Assembly: GCA_013203595.1 (NCBI GenBank)
Contig: JABMNT010000059.1
Span: forward strand, 1 to 49,371
Origin: Rhodospirillales bacterium
GTDB taxonomy: Bacteria > Pseudomonadota > Alphaproteobacteria > Rhodospirillales > Casp-alpha2
Direction of reading: 5' to 3'
Length of the DNA: 49,371 bases
Within the stretch, counting starts at the first letter, position 1, and each line of letters opens with the position of its first letter. The notes under the pieces are model-generated. The model saw only the letters and a program-made list of their open reading frames with translations. It was not told the DNA's origin and searched no databases. A program made the translations under genes and the position numbers. Below, one piece after another: positions 9,308-19,104 of this stretch.

Positions 9308-11056
9308 TTGAGGCTTGGTATTAAATTGACCGATAGCGCCATCAAAGAGAAACCGACGTCGCTGGAAACCGCTGCACTTCATGAAAGCGCTATGCTGGCA
9401 CGTCGATTTGTCGCCCTGGCGTTTTGCCGCGCCGATTTGCTATTTGAACTGGATAACGAACAATCCATCAAATTTGTGGCAGGCGCCACACCCTCGCTGT
9501 TTGGCAAAAACACCCCTCAAATGATGGGGATCGGGTTCCTCGATCTGGTGCATGAGGAGGACAAGTCAACGGTTTCCGAACTGCTCCATGCAGCCGGCGA
9601 CAAAGGCCGGTTTGACGACGTCTCGATCCGCCTTAAAACCATAAAAAGCGATGCCAGCCTGGCCACCATTGCCGGCTATCGGGTACCGGATTTTGACAAT
9701 AACTTTTTTCTGGTCATCAAAATTGCATCCAATCAACAAGCCAGAACGGAACCGGTTGATCCGCTCCCGCCAGGTGTGGAAGCACTGCTGCCGGCCTCCG
9801 GGGGACCGGCAGTCGGCCACGACGACGAAGCTGGCATCCTTGATAATAAGGCCTATGCGACTGTCGCTGCCAAGCGTCTGAAGGAGGCCTCCGGTTCCGG
9901 CGCTCATGCAAAACTGACGATGGTCAAGATCGACAATCTGGACGAGTTGAAGAGAGATCTGTCGGATCAGGATCAGGACAAGCTGATGACAACCATTGGC
10001 GGCATTCTGTCCAGCCAGTCATTGGGCGGGGATACCGCGGGCCGGATCAACGACGAAAACTTCAGTTTTGCACATACAGACGATATTGACATCAAATCCG
10101 TCGGTCAAAAAATTGAAAATGCGGCCCGGGAAATCGCACCCAACGGCGTTGGCATCGGTGCTGTTGCCACAAGTCTTGATGCCGATGGCAACGATTTGAC
10201 AGAAGAACAGCTGGCAAAAGCCATCTCCTACGCCATGCAAAGCTTCTCCAGCGGCAAAAGACCCCCCGACCCGGCAACCATCGCGCACGTGTTTGAAACG
10301 ATGATGGCCGAAACCATGAAGAACATTGAATCCTTCAAACGCATTTGTGCAACCCGGGCCTTTGATCTGGTGTATATGCCCATCTGCGATCTGAAAACCG
10401 GTGCCCTGCACCATTATGAAGCGCTGACCCGGTTTCGCGGCACCAAGGAAGAATCCCCTTTCAAACTGATCACCATGGCGGAAGAAATCGGTCTTATTTC
10501 AGAATTCGATATAACGGTTGCGCAAAAGGCCGTAAATTTCATCAATAAACAGGCGGCTTCAGGCGGCTCACACACGATCGCCGTTAACGTTTCCGGGCAT
10601 TCCATTCAGGATGACAAGTTTGTCGGTGAACTCCACGGGCTGCTCAAGCGGGCAACCAATTTATCCCGCATGTTGATGTTTGAAATCACCGAATCTTCAG
10701 GAATCGAGGACCTGGAAGCTGTCAATGCGACCATCCAGCAGTTCCGAACCAAGGGTTTTAAATTTGCGCTTGATGATTTTGGGGCGGGGGCTGCAGGCTT
10801 CGACTACCTCAACACATTTGATATCGATACCGTAAAATTTGACGGACCGGTCGTCAAACGGGCCTATGCCACGGAGAAAGGCAAGGCATTCCTCAAGTCG
10901 ATGGCCACATTGTGTAATGACACCGGCATCGAGACAATTGCCGAAATGGTTGAAGATAAGGAACTGGCGGACTTCCTGCTCACCTGTGGCGTTCATCTGG
11001 GCCAGGGCTGGTATTTCGGCAAGCCCATGCCGGAAAGCGAAATGTCCCGGCGCTAG
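9308..11056 (+). CDS. EAL-domain protein with degenerate GGDEF
   Basis: Up to 582 aa from a TTG at 9308; the ATG at 9392 would give 554 aa, and neither has a good ribosome site. A PAS-like region covers about residues 40-140. A diguanylate-cyclase-like region (about 175-310) has NDENF in place of GGDEF, so it should not make c-di-GMP. The EAL phosphodiesterase region (about 340-575) keeps most catalytic positions: YEALTRF, the Asn of VNVSG, the Glu of FEITE, DDFGAG, the Lys of VKFDG and the Glu of AEMVED. In the family this hydrolyses c-di-GMP to pGpG. It follows the partner-switching genes after 155 nt and may belong to the same signalling locus. A non-enzymatic c-di-GMP receptor is possible. 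Confidence 0.82.
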   Translation: MRLGIKLTDSAIKEKPTSLETAALHESAMLARRFVALAFCRADLLFELDNEQSIKFVAGATPSLFGKNTPQMMGIGFLDLVHEEDKSTVSELLHAAGDKGRFDDVSIRLKTIKSDASLATIAGYRVPDFDNNFFLVIKIASNQQARTEPVDPLPPGVEALLPASGGPAVGHDDEAGILDNKAYATVAAKRLKEASGSGAHAKLTMVKIDNLDELKRDLSDQDQDKLMTTIGGILSSQSLGGDTAGRINDENFSFAHTDDIDIKSVGQKIENAAREIAPNGVGIGAVATSLDADGNDLTEEQLAKAISYAMQSFSSGKRPPDPATIAHVFETMMAETMKNIESFKRICATRAFDLVYMPICDLKTGALHHYEALTRFRGTKEESPFKLITMAEEIGLISEFDITVAQKAVNFINKQAASGGSHTIAVNVSGHSIQDDKFVGELHGLLKRATNLSRMLMFEITESSGIEDLEAVNATIQQFRTKGFKFALDDFGAGAAGFDYLNTFDIDTVKFDGPVVKRAYATEKGKAFLKSMATLCNDTGIETIAEMVEDKELADFLLTCGVHLGQGWYFGKPMPESEMSRR

Positions 11057-11106
11057 CACGATTGCGGCGCGATACGATCTTCTATATCAGTACCGACAAA
11101 TTGAAT

Positions 11107-11129
11107 CTGAGTTTTTCTGGAAAACTCAG
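11107..11129. repeat. Perfect 9-bp inverted repeat before the DAHP synthase gene
   Basis: CTGAGTTTT (11107-11115) and AAAACTCAG (11121-11129) flank a 5-nt loop, about 50 nt past the EAL stop and 60 nt before the DAHP synthase start. No U-tract follows. It could terminate the EAL transcript or act as an operator or leader hairpin. Confidence 0.35.
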
Positions 11130-11188
11130 TTAAACAAGCGTATATCCGTCCCTTCGACGTATGGGCAATTAAATTTACGAGGAAGATT

Positions 11189-12574
11189 ATGGCCGAACAA
11201 TGGACACCGGCGAGCTGGCGCAACAAACCGATCCTGCAGCAACCCACCTATCAGGATGCGGCAGCACTCAAGCGGGTTACCGAGCAGTTAAGTGTTTCGC
11301 CACCGCTGGTATTTGCCGGTGAGGCGCGCAACCTCAAACGCTCTCTTGGGCAGGTCAGCCATGGCAAGGGATTTCTGCTGCAGGGCGGCGATTGCGCCGA
11401 AAGTTTTGCCGAATTTCATCCGGACAATATCCGCGATACCTTCCGCGTATTGTTGCAGATGGCAATTGTCCTGACCTACGGTGCGGCTGTGCCGATCGTC
11501 AAGGTCGGTCGGTTGGCCGGCCAGTTTGCCAAACCACGCTCGGCCGATACCGAAACCATTGATGGCGTCACTCTGGATTCATACCGGGGCGACATGGTCA
11601 ATGGCATGGACTTCACACCGGAATCACGGACTCCGGATCCGGAACGCCTGATGCGCGTCTACAATCAGTCGGCATCCACTTTGAACCTTCTGCGGGCATT
11701 TGCCCAGGGCGGCTACGCAGACTTGCACAAGGTTCACCAATGGACCCTGGGGTTCACGGCCAATGACGAAACAGGCGAGCGTTTCAATGGTCTGGCAGAC
11801 CAGATTGGCGAAGCCCTGGCCTTTATGGCGGCCTGTGGTCTGACTTCGGAGCAAACACCGCAAATTCGCGAGACGGCCTTTTATACGTCGCACGAAGCGT
11901 TGTTACTGGAATACGAGCAACCCATGGTTCGTACTGATTCAACAACCGGTGATCTATACGACACCTCTGCTCATTTCCTGTGGATCGGCGACAGAACCCG
12001 TCAACTGGATGGTGCCCACGTTGAATTTATGCGCGGTATCGGCAATCCCATTGGCATGAAGGTTGGCCCCTCAATGGAGGGGGATGACCTGATCCGCCTC
12101 CTCGATACACTAAATCCGGCAAACGAGGCAGGCCGCCTGACCCTGATTGCACGGATGGGCTCAGAAAAAGTCCTGGATCATCTGCCGGCATTGGTACGGC
12201 GGGTCAAAAAGGAAGGCCGTAATGTCGTTTGGGTATCAGACCCCATGCACGGAAACACCATAAAAAGCACAACCGGATACAAAACCCGGCCATTCGATCG
12301 TATTCTGTCCGAGGTTAAGGGCTTCTTCGATGTTCACAATGCAGAAGGCACCCATGCGGGCGGCGTCCATTTCGAGATGACCGGCCAGGATGTGACCGAA
12401 TGCACCGGCGGCGCTCAGGCCATTTCAGACACGGATTTAGGTGATCGCTACCACACCCATTGTGATCCACGCCTGAATGCTAAACAGTCGCTTGAACTGG
12501 CGTTTTTACTGGCTGAAATGCTTAAGGAAAGCCGCTCATCGACAACTCAACCGATTGCCGTCGGCCAGGTTTAG
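11189..12574 (+). CDS. Class II (plant-type) 3-deoxy-7-phosphoheptulonate synthase
   Basis: A protein of 461 aa, typical for the class II family, which joins phosphoenolpyruvate and erythrose 4-phosphate in the first step of the shikimate pathway. Diagnostic stretches are [25 protein letters not shown], the metal-binding [30 protein letters not shown] and [15 protein letters not shown]. The catalytic Cys, His, Glu and Asp positions are therefore present. AGGA lies 8 nt before the ATG. The gene stands alone on its strand and its stop (TAG, 12572-12574) overlaps the opposing gene's stop. A hairpin 42 nt past the stop may end the transcript inside the opposing gene. Feedback regulation cannot be judged from sequence. 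Confidence 0.95.
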   Translation: MAEQWTPASWRNKPILQQPTYQDAAALKRVTEQLSVSPPLVFAGEARNLKRSLGQVSHGKGFLLQGGDCAESFAEFHPDNIRDTFRVLLQMAIVLTYGAAVPIVKVGRLAGQFAKPRSADTETIDGVTLDSYRGDMVNGMDFTPESRTPDPERLMRVYNQSASTLNLLRAFAQGGYADLHKVHQWTLGFTANDETGERFNGLADQIGEALAFMAACGLTSEQTPQIRETAFYTSHEALLLEYEQPMVRTDSTTGDLYDTSAHFLWIGDRTRQLDGAHVEFMRGIGNPIGMKVGPSMEGDDLIRLLDTLNPANEAGRLTLIARMGSEKVLDHLPALVRRVKKEGRNVVWVSDPMHGNTIKSTTGYKTRPFDRILSEVKGFFDVHNAEGTHAGGVHFEMTGQDVTECTGGAQAISDTDLGDRYHTHCDPRLNAKQSLELAFLLAEMLKESRSSTTQPIAVGQV

Positions 12575-13866
12575 TGCCTTTTATTTAAAATCCGCAAAGC
12601 CATGTTGGCAGCTTCAGTCCCGTATCGTTTAACGATACGGGACTTGCCTTTTTCACTGGCAAGTTCGGCTTTTAAATCCGTCATCAGTGCCTCGAAGAAA
12701 TACCCAAATGCCGGGATCGTCATTTCCCAGCCGGCATCCGCCTTATCGCTTTCCGCCGGTGACGTCAGGTGGCCATTGATCAGCCCCAAAAACCAGTCTC
12801 GCCGTTTTTCATAATCCTCGAAATGCAGGGCGATCGGCATCAGGGCGTCGATCACGATAATTGTCTTTTCATCGGACTCATAAACATCGGACCAATCAAA
12901 AGCCTCGCCCCGTTCATTGCGGATGCGCTCGACAATGACACGGCAACGTTCCTGAATCCCATCGACCACATCAAGCCCCAGCATCATTCCCACCGCCATA
13001 AAGAATCCAGGCAGCATGCGTCTGGAAACCCGGTCAAATCCGGACTTCTTGTCGGCAAACAGGTGCGAGAACTTTTTTACGATCAAGCGGTCAAACGGAA
13101 AATCACGCTTGTTGTTCCAGGCCGCGCGCTCTCGCGCCCGAATGTAGGCTTCAAAGGATTTCTCGAAGGCCAGACTGAGCGCCTGGGTTTGTGCGTCAAA
13201 TTCGTTTCTGAGGTTATCGATATTTGCCAAGCTCAGTTGCCCGCCATTTTTACGGGCTTCATCCTTGATCCGCTCCAATATTGACGAAACCACCGTTTCT
13301 GCAATCATCCGGCTCTGCATTTTAGGAGCCGCCGTACCGGTGGTACCGGTTTTTACTGGTGCCTTACCCGGGACGGGAATATCGATTACCGGTTTTTGAA
13401 CAACCGGTTGCGACAAATCAAATTTATCCGAGGTTGTGTTTTTGGGTGCAGGGTCGGTTTGCGGCAGCAAATCAAGTTCAGGTTTTTTTGCGCGGTGGAT
13501 TTCCTGCCAGTTAAGATCTTTCTCCGGCTTTTTCCTGGGTACGGGATCGGGCAAGGTATCCCCCACGACTTCGCCGATTGCCGCGGTTGGCGTCATGCCC
13601 AGTTCCCGCTCAAGCGCGGCCAGCTCAGAAGCGGCATTGGGCTTGGCTACCGGGTCACCGGCCAATTCAATAACTTTCGGTATGGTGCGGGGCCGGCGCT
13701 CGGAGCTTTCAGTGGGAAAAGCACCAACGGGCTTTTTGGCCACCGATTTGGCAATCGGCGAACTCGCCCCCACCCGTGTACGCGGATCGACCTTGTCACC
13801 GGTAATCAAAACTTCTGAGGTTGTTCGCCTTGCCATGGTCCAAGACAATACTGAATTCATTTTCAC
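12571..13866 (-). CDS. Unrecognised 431-aa protein with conserved-looking C-terminal domain
   Basis: I do not recognise this family. A GTG at 13866 or ATG codons at 13860 and 13836 could start it; none has a clear ribosome site. The first 190 residues or so are low-complexity, rich in Pro, Lys and Thr ([16 protein letters not shown] and similar), and probably disordered. The C-terminal 240 residues are helical and charged, with [32 protein letters not shown] and [11 protein letters not shown], and look like one folded domain. There is no signal peptide; [18 protein letters not shown] is hydrophobic but short for a membrane span. Its stop overlaps the DAHP synthase stop. The base composition is like the neighbours, so it looks native. 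Confidence 0.7.
   Translation of the reverse strand: MKMNSVLSWTMARRTTSEVLITGDKVDPRTRVGASSPIAKSVAKKPVGAFPTESSERRPRTIPKVIELAGDPVAKPNAASELAALERELGMTPTAAIGEVVGDTLPDPVPRKKPEKDLNWQEIHRAKKPELDLLPQTDPAPKNTTSDKFDLSQPVVQKPVIDIPVPGKAPVKTGTTGTAAPKMQSRMIAETVVSSILERIKDEARKNGGQLSLANIDNLRNEFDAQTQALSLAFEKSFEAYIRARERAAWNNKRDFPFDRLIVKKFSHLFADKKSGFDRVSRRMLPGFFMAVGMMLGLDVVDGIQERCRVIVERIRNERGEAFDWSDVYESDEKTIIVIDALMPIALHFEDYEKRRDWFLGLINGHLTSPAESDKADAGWEMTIPAFGYFFEALMTDLKAELASEKGKSRIVKRYGTEAANMALRILNKRH
12616..12653 (+). terminator. Palindromic hairpin past the DAHP synthase stop, inside the opposing gene
   Basis: Perfect inverted arms of 14 nt at 12616-12629 and 12631-12644 (core CCCGTATCG...CGATACGGG), followed on the plus strand by TGCC and then TTTTT at 12649-12653. 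It begins 42 nt after the DAHP synthase stop and lies within the 3' coding end of the minus-strand gene. The U-tract is slightly displaced, so terminator strength is uncertain. Confidence 0.45.
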
Positions 13867-13955
13867 AAAGCCAGATGATTGATATATATGGCAACAATAA
13901 TTAACGGCCCAATCAGAGCGTTGACAGCCTACCGACGCACGGCTAAACCGAGCCT

Positions 13956-15617
13956 ATGACGAAACACATTAGCATTGCCCTGGCCCAGATTAACCCGACC
14001 GTCGGCGACATAACTGCCAACGCCAATCTGATTCGCGGTGCCCGCGCCGAAGCGGCCAAAGCCGGGGCGGATCTGGTGATCTTCGGCGAACTGTCCGTCT
14101 GTGGCTACCCGCCCGAAGATCTGGTCCTTAAACGCGCCTTGCAGGACCGGGTCAGAGACGAGGTATCCGCCCTGGCCGGAGAAACCGGCGATGGCGGGCC
14201 AGCGCTGCTGATCGGCGCACCGTGGTTGATGGATTCCGGGCTGCATAATGCGGCACTGCTGCTGGATGGCGGCGAAATCGCTTCCATTCGGCTCAAGCAC
14301 GAATTGCCAAACTACGGCGTTTTTGACGAAAAACGGGTTTTTGCATCGGGCCCGCTGCCCGGCCCCATAGCCTTTCGCGGTGTGCGGTTGGGGGTCATGG
14401 TCTGTGAGGACATGTGGTTTGCAGATGTTGCAGAATGCCTTCAGGAATCCGGTGCCGAGCTGCTGGTTGTTGTAAACGGATCCCCCTTTGAATCCGATAA
14501 ACTTGACGAGCGTTTAAATTACGCCGTCGCCCGGATCAGGGAAACCGGGCTGCCTTTGGTTTATGTGAATCTGGTTGGCGGTCAGGACGAGCTGGTATTT
14601 GACGGCGCTTCCTTCGTTCTCAATTCAGATTGCAGCCTGCGCGCCCGCGCCCACCCCTGGCAAAGCCAGGTGTTAATGACCCATTGGTCACACACCGACG
14701 CCGGCTGGGTCTGCGCGGAAACAGAAATCGCAAAATCCGAACCGGTGCGCCAGAGCATGTATCAGGCCATGGTTCTGGGCCTGCGTGACTATATCCGGAA
14801 AAACCGTTTTAAAGGTGTTGTTCTGGGCATGTCCGGTGGCATTGACAGTGCCATTTCGGCGGCGGTCGCCGTCGATGCCATTGGCCCGGAAAACGTCCAC
14901 TGTGTGATGATGCCGTCTCCCTATACATCGCAGGACAGTCTTGACGATGCAGCGGAATGCGCCGGCTACCTGGGGGTCCGGCTGGACCAGGTTAATATCG
15001 AGCCGGCCATGCTTGCCTTCAAGGAAATGCTGGCACCGCTTTTTGCCGGGCGTGATGAAGATGTAACGGAAGAGAACATCCAGTCGCGCACCCGTGGCAA
15101 TCTGCTTATGGCCATCTCCAACAAGATGGGCCATATGGTGCTGACCACAGGCAACAAGTCTGAAATGTCGGTTGGGTATGCGACCCTTTATGGCGATATG
15201 TGTGGCGGTTATTCGGTCCTCAAAGATGTCTATAAAATGGCGATTTTTGAGTTATGCCATTGGCGGAATCAACACCATCCAACGGGCTCACTGGGCCCTG
15301 CGGGACGCGTCATTCCGGAACGGATAATCACCAAACCCCCGTCGGCGGAACTGAAACCGGATCAGACCGATCAAGACACCCTACCCCCCTATGAGATATT
15401 GGACGGTATCCTGAAGTGTCTGGTCGAGGACGAACTGTCGGTTGCCGATGTTGCAGCCAGGGGATTCGAAGCGGAGACTGTGCGCCGCATATGGCGGATG
15501 CTTGATCTGGCGGAGTACAAACGCCGCCAGGCCCCGCCGGGCGTCAAACTGACGCGCCGCGCCTTCGGCCGTGACCGCCGCTACCCGATAACCAATGGCT
15601 TTCGTAGTCATATCTAG
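13956..15617 (+). CDS. nadE: Glutamine-dependent NAD+ synthetase
   Basis: A protein of 553 aa, the two-domain form. The N-terminal nitrilase-fold glutaminase (about 1-265) has the Glu-Lys-Cys triad region: FGELSVCGYPPED, RLKHELPNYGVFDE and LGVMVCEDMWF. The C-terminal synthetase (about 275-553) has the ATP-binding P-loop VVLGMSGGIDSAISA and later TTGNKSEMSVGYATLYGDM. It amidates deamido-NAD+ to NAD+ with ATP, using ammonia channelled from glutamine. It starts at an ATG within the 89-nt spacer after the unrecognised gene on the other strand. The stop at 15615-15617 directly abuts the cysS region, so the two are probably co-transcribed. Confidence 0.95.
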   Translation: MTKHISIALAQINPTVGDITANANLIRGARAEAAKAGADLVIFGELSVCGYPPEDLVLKRALQDRVRDEVSALAGETGDGGPALLIGAPWLMDSGLHNAALLLDGGEIASIRLKHELPNYGVFDEKRVFASGPLPGPIAFRGVRLGVMVCEDMWFADVAECLQESGAELLVVVNGSPFESDKLDERLNYAVARIRETGLPLVYVNLVGGQDELVFDGASFVLNSDCSLRARAHPWQSQVLMTHWSHTDAGWVCAETEIAKSEPVRQSMYQAMVLGLRDYIRKNRFKGVVLGMSGGIDSAISAAVAVDAIGPENVHCVMMPSPYTSQDSLDDAAECAGYLGVRLDQVNIEPAMLAFKEMLAPLFAGRDEDVTEENIQSRTRGNLLMAISNKMGHMVLTTGNKSEMSVGYATLYGDMCGGYSVLKDVYKMAIFELCHWRNQHHPTGSLGPAGRVIPERIITKPPSAELKPDQTDQDTLPPYEILDGILKCLVEDELSVADVAARGFEAETVRRIWRMLDLAEYKRRQAPPGVKLTRRAFGRDRRYPITNGFRSHI

Positions 15618-15632
15618 TTGGCCCGCAATTTA

Positions 15633-17015
15633 ATGACGATGAAAATTCACGACACCCTGAGCCGCGCAAAAACCGAATTTGTTCCGATCGATGCGCAGCA
15701 TGTGCGGATGTATGTTTGCGGGCCGACCGTCTATGACTACGCCCATATCGGCAACGCCAGGCCGGTTGTGGTGTTTGATGTGCTGGCGCGTTTATTACGC
15801 ACGCAATATCCGAAAGTCACCTATGTCCGCAACATTACCGATGTTGACGACAAAATAAATAACCGCGCCCGGGAACTGGGCCAGGACATCCGCGACATCA
15901 CCAGACGCACAACAGAAATCTTCCATGCGGACATGGCCGAACTGGGTGCATTGCCACCGGATATCGAACCCAGGGCAACCGACCATATTGCCGAAATGAT
16001 CACCATGATTGAGGGGTTGATCAGCAAGGGGAATGCCTACGTCGAAGACGGGCACGTGCTGTTCAGCGTTCCCTCCATGCCCGAATACGGGCGTCTGTCG
16101 AAACTTGATAAGCGTGAAATCGTCGCCGGTGCATGGGTCGATATTGCGCCTTACAAACATGATCCGCAGGATTTTGTCCTCTGGAAACCGTCGAGCGATG
16201 ATTTGCCCGGCTGGAACAGCCCCTGGGGACGCGGCCGGCCGGGTTGGCATATTGAATGTTCAGCCATGAGTCTGGCTCATTTGGGAGAAAGTTTTGATAT
16301 CCACGGCGGTGGCCTTGATTTAATTTTCCCGCATCATGAAAATGAGATCGCACAATCAAAATGTGCGCATGGCGCAGACAGTTTCGCCAAATACTGGATG
16401 CATAACGGTTATCTGATGAGCGAAGGCGAAAAGATGTCCAAGTCTCTGGGCAATTTCTACACCGTTCATGACTTGTTGAAAGAATTCCCCGGCGAAGCGA
16501 TCCGTCTGGCCCTGTTAAAAAGCCATTATCGCCAGCCCCTTGATTTCACAAAGGACGGACTGCGCGAAGCCAAGGCCGATCTGGACCGGTTTTATAGCGG
16601 GCTGCGGCGCCATAGCGCAGATACAGCCAGCGGCGATGGCATCCCGCAAGCGGTTTTGACGGCATTGTGCGATGATTTGAACACGCCAGCCGCAATCAGC
16701 GCCTTGCACCCGTGCCTTGCGGCCCTCAACAAGGCCCCGGTCGGTAATGCCAGCCTTGAAAAACACCATTTGCTGGCTGCTGGCAAGCTATTGGGATTGT
16801 TCGCCCAGGACCCCGAGGACTGGTTCAAATGGCAGGCTGCGGCGCGCACGGAGACAGGCCTCAGTGATTCCGAAATCGATGCCTTGGTCGCCAAACGCAG
16901 GCAGGCACGCGCCGATAAGGATTTCGCCGCTTCTGATCAGATTCGCGACACCTTAACAGCCCAGGGGATTGTCCTTGAAGACGGTGCAGCGGGGACAACC
17001 TGGCGGCGCGAATAA
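15633..17015 (+). CDS. cysS: Cysteinyl-tRNA synthetase
   Basis: A protein of 460 aa from the ATG at 15633 (MTMKIHDTLSRAKTEF), the usual opening of the family; a second ATG lies 6 nt on. It is a class I synthetase: the HIGH motif is in YAHIGNARP (about residue 36) and KMSKS in EGEKMSKSLGN (about 267-271). Zinc ligands include the Cys of YVCGPTVYDY, the Cys of WHIECSAM and the HHENEIAQ region. It charges tRNA-Cys in the cytoplasm. No ribosome site is visible, and the start lies 15 nt after the nadE stop, which suggests translational coupling. Confidence 0.96.
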   Translation: MTMKIHDTLSRAKTEFVPIDAQHVRMYVCGPTVYDYAHIGNARPVVVFDVLARLLRTQYPKVTYVRNITDVDDKINNRARELGQDIRDITRRTTEIFHADMAELGALPPDIEPRATDHIAEMITMIEGLISKGNAYVEDGHVLFSVPSMPEYGRLSKLDKREIVAGAWVDIAPYKHDPQDFVLWKPSSDDLPGWNSPWGRGRPGWHIECSAMSLAHLGESFDIHGGGLDLIFPHHENEIAQSKCAHGADSFAKYWMHNGYLMSEGEKMSKSLGNFYTVHDLLKEFPGEAIRLALLKSHYRQPLDFTKDGLREAKADLDRFYSGLRRHSADTASGDGIPQAVLTALCDDLNTPAAISALHPCLAALNKAPVGNASLEKHHLLAAGKLLGLFAQDPEDWFKWQAAARTETGLSDSEIDALVAKRRQARADKDFAASDQIRDTLTAQGIVLEDGAAGTTWRRE

Positions 17016-17161
17016 GCCAGATGCGACGATAATTCTCAAATCACTCCCGGCTTCGTCCGCTAAATTGATTGGGATTGTTTACTCTGCGTGTTAGTTTCTC
17101 ATCAAGGCATCAGTCAATTTACGCTGATATCTCTTCACTTCCTGATCGGGGCCAATTTTAA

Positions 17162-18274
17162 ATGTCAGACACTTCCAATCGTACATTGCTTGCCGTTGAA
17201 CCGGAACCGAACGGCAAGCTCATGCAACAGGCGCTTTCAAACAGCGGGATGGATCTTGTTCTTGCCTGGGATGCCTACGATCTGAATGAACTTCTCAACA
17301 CCAAGACCTTCAGTGTTGCCGTCATTTCCAGCGAGGTCCTGGATGGATCCTGGACCAGTGTCGCCCATACCGTGCGCAATACGCCGCAAGCCGATGACGC
17401 AAAAATCCTGCTGGTTATGGAACAGGGCGATGGCGGGAATCTGGACGAGGCCGACAAAAGCCTGGTCGATGTGGTAATGCCATCGCCGTTTTCGATTGGC
17501 AGTTTTGTTGAAGTCATGAGCCAGTTCCAGGCCGCCAAAAGTGAAAAAGAATGGCTAAAGCTGAACAAGAACCAACAGAAACTGCTGCGTGTTACCAAGT
17601 CATTGTTTGGCAAACACTTTTCCGCAGAAGGCTCAAATGAAGTTCTCAGCAAAGATGTGATGCGAGAAAGCGGCCAGGCCATTGCCGCCGCCACCCAGTC
17701 AGGCGAAATCTGGGACATTCTGGAAACCCTCAAGAACCACGACAGCTATACGTTTGTCCATGCCCTCAAGGTATCGTCGTTTATGACCCTGTTCGGTGTC
17801 ATGCTGGGTCTCAAGGATGATGACTTGCAGCTGTTGTCACAGGCAGGTCTGTTCCATGATGTGGGCAAACGCGAAACCCCCGTGGATGTCCTGAATTTTC
17901 CGGGGAAACTTGATGCCGAAGCTTGGAAAGTAATGCAGGAGCATCCTGGCATTTCCGAGCAAATTCTCGCAGATTCATTCGATGTTCCCAAGGAAATCGT
18001 CCAGGTCGCCGGTCGCCATCACGAGAAAATGGATGGCAGCGGCTATCCGCGGGGCCTTAAGGGATCGGAAATTGATGACCTGTCGGCAATTTGTGCAATT
18101 GCCGACGTTTACTCGGGATTGACGGACAAGCGCAGCTACAAACCGCCTTTTACCGTGGAAAAAACCCTGGAGATTATGGGTTCCATGTCCGGCGGGCATC
18201 TGGAGCCCCATTTCCTCGACCGCTTCCTGAAGATGATCATGGATCGCGAACGCAGTGGCCAAAAGACCGTCTGA
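17162..18274 (+). CDS. HD-GYP-type c-di-GMP phosphodiesterase with receiver-like N-terminus
   Basis: A protein of 370 aa. The N-terminal 125 residues have receiver-like alternation (TLLAVEPEPN, SVAVISSEVLDGSW, KILLVMEQGD), but the acidic pocket and phospho-acceptor aspartate are not convincing, so it is probably a degenerate receiver. The HD-GYP domain covers about 165-360, with GLFHDVGKRETP (HD metal pair), HPGISEQIL, GRHHEKMDGSGYPRGL (the GYP motif) and AICAIADVYSGLTD. In the family this hydrolyses c-di-GMP fully to GMP. It is flanked by 146 nt upstream and converges on a formyltransferase. With two neighbouring EAL or GGDEF proteins, this is the third c-di-GMP protein in 12 kb. Confidence 0.9.
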   Translation: MSDTSNRTLLAVEPEPNGKLMQQALSNSGMDLVLAWDAYDLNELLNTKTFSVAVISSEVLDGSWTSVAHTVRNTPQADDAKILLVMEQGDGGNLDEADKSLVDVVMPSPFSIGSFVEVMSQFQAAKSEKEWLKLNKNQQKLLRVTKSLFGKHFSAEGSNEVLSKDVMRESGQAIAAATQSGEIWDILETLKNHDSYTFVHALKVSSFMTLFGVMLGLKDDDLQLLSQAGLFHDVGKRETPVDVLNFPGKLDAEAWKVMQEHPGISEQILADSFDVPKEIVQVAGRHHEKMDGSGYPRGLKGSEIDDLSAICAIADVYSGLTDKRSYKPPFTVEKTLEIMGSMSGGHLEPHFLDRFLKMIMDRERSGQKTV

Positions 18275-18301
18275 AACGACGAGACGCGAAACGGTTGATT
18301 A

Positions 18302-18315
18302 GGGCGCCAGCGCCC
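18302..18315. terminator. Short GC hairpin between convergent genes
   Basis: GGGCGC (18302-18307) and GCGCCC (18310-18315) can form a 5-6-bp GC stem between the convergent HD-GYP and formyltransferase genes; GTTTC follows on the plus strand. It is a weak bidirectional terminator candidate. Confidence 0.3.
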
Positions 18316-18318
18316 GTT

Positions 18319-18930
18319 TCAGCCGAACGCCCGCCAGCGCAGCCGGATTTCCGCTTCGCTCATATCTTCCGTCAGCACTTTCATGCGTTCGAAATCCTGG
18401 CGTGTTGTTTTCCGTGCACCCCAGCGCACCGGTAAAGTCGGCAGCGGCAGGTCGGTCATAACCAGTTCTGGTGCCAGGCGGTTAAACAGGTTGAGCAGAT
18501 GTTGAAAGGCCATGATTTCAAGATCCAGAAACCGCACGTCGGCGGGCACGACAAAGGCTTCAACGCCAACAATGGGGCCGGAATCGACGGTAACGTCCAT
18601 TTTGTGCGCGGTTGCCCCGTAACTTATCGCCCCGTCATAAATGGCGAAACTGGCCGCATTTGATCCCGGATATTCAGGCGATCCCGGATGAAAATTATAA
18701 GAGCCGCCCCGGAAAATACGCAGCACATCCGCAGGCACTACAATGTTGGTGCAAAAAGCGATCAGGCGCGGACAGGCGGCATCCTGATAGCAGTCCTGTA
18801 TGCTGGCCGTGCGCAATTCAGCCTTGGTCTGAACCACTTCGACACGCAGATCCGACGCATAGGCACGCAGTCTGGTTTCGAGATAATCACCGACTTCGGG
18901 GCTGGCCAGAATGAGTAAAGGGTCAGACAT
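18319..18930 (-). CDS. Formyltransferase-family protein (methionyl-tRNA formyltransferase-like fold)
   Basis: A protein of 203 aa from the ATG at 18930 (MSDPLLILASPEVGDYL). The formyl-transferase N domain is recognisable: NFHPGSPEYPGSNAASFAIYDG holds the catalytic Asn and His with the proline-rich loop, and the catalytic Asp is in DVTVDSGPIVG. This triad binds 10-formyltetrahydrofolate in the family. It is shorter than Fmt (about 310 aa) and lacks the tRNA-binding C domain, so it is more likely a small-molecule or sugar-amine formyltransferase, or a hydrolase-like relative. The region after residue 150 is unlike Fmt. The substrate cannot be assigned. Confidence 0.75.
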   Translation of the reverse strand: MSDPLLILASPEVGDYLETRLRAYASDLRVEVVQTKAELRTASIQDCYQDAACPRLIAFCTNIVVPADVLRIFRGGSYNFHPGSPEYPGSNAASFAIYDGAISYGATAHKMDVTVDSGPIVGVEAFVVPADVRFLDLEIMAFQHLLNLFNRLAPELVMTDLPLPTLPVRWGARKTTRQDFERMKVLTEDMSEAEIRLRWRAFG

Positions 18931-19104
18931 GGCTAAAAATAACATCCCTTGTCGCATTTGGCAGGAAAATCTGAGAACTTAAAAACCATTAACCCTCGCC
19001 GCTTATCCACACATTTAAATTGGAATATATCCATATGTTTCAAAATATTTCCAATGCCTTCTAGCCATTGAACGCAGGTTCCGGCGGCAGTAGACTGAGC
19101 CGAC

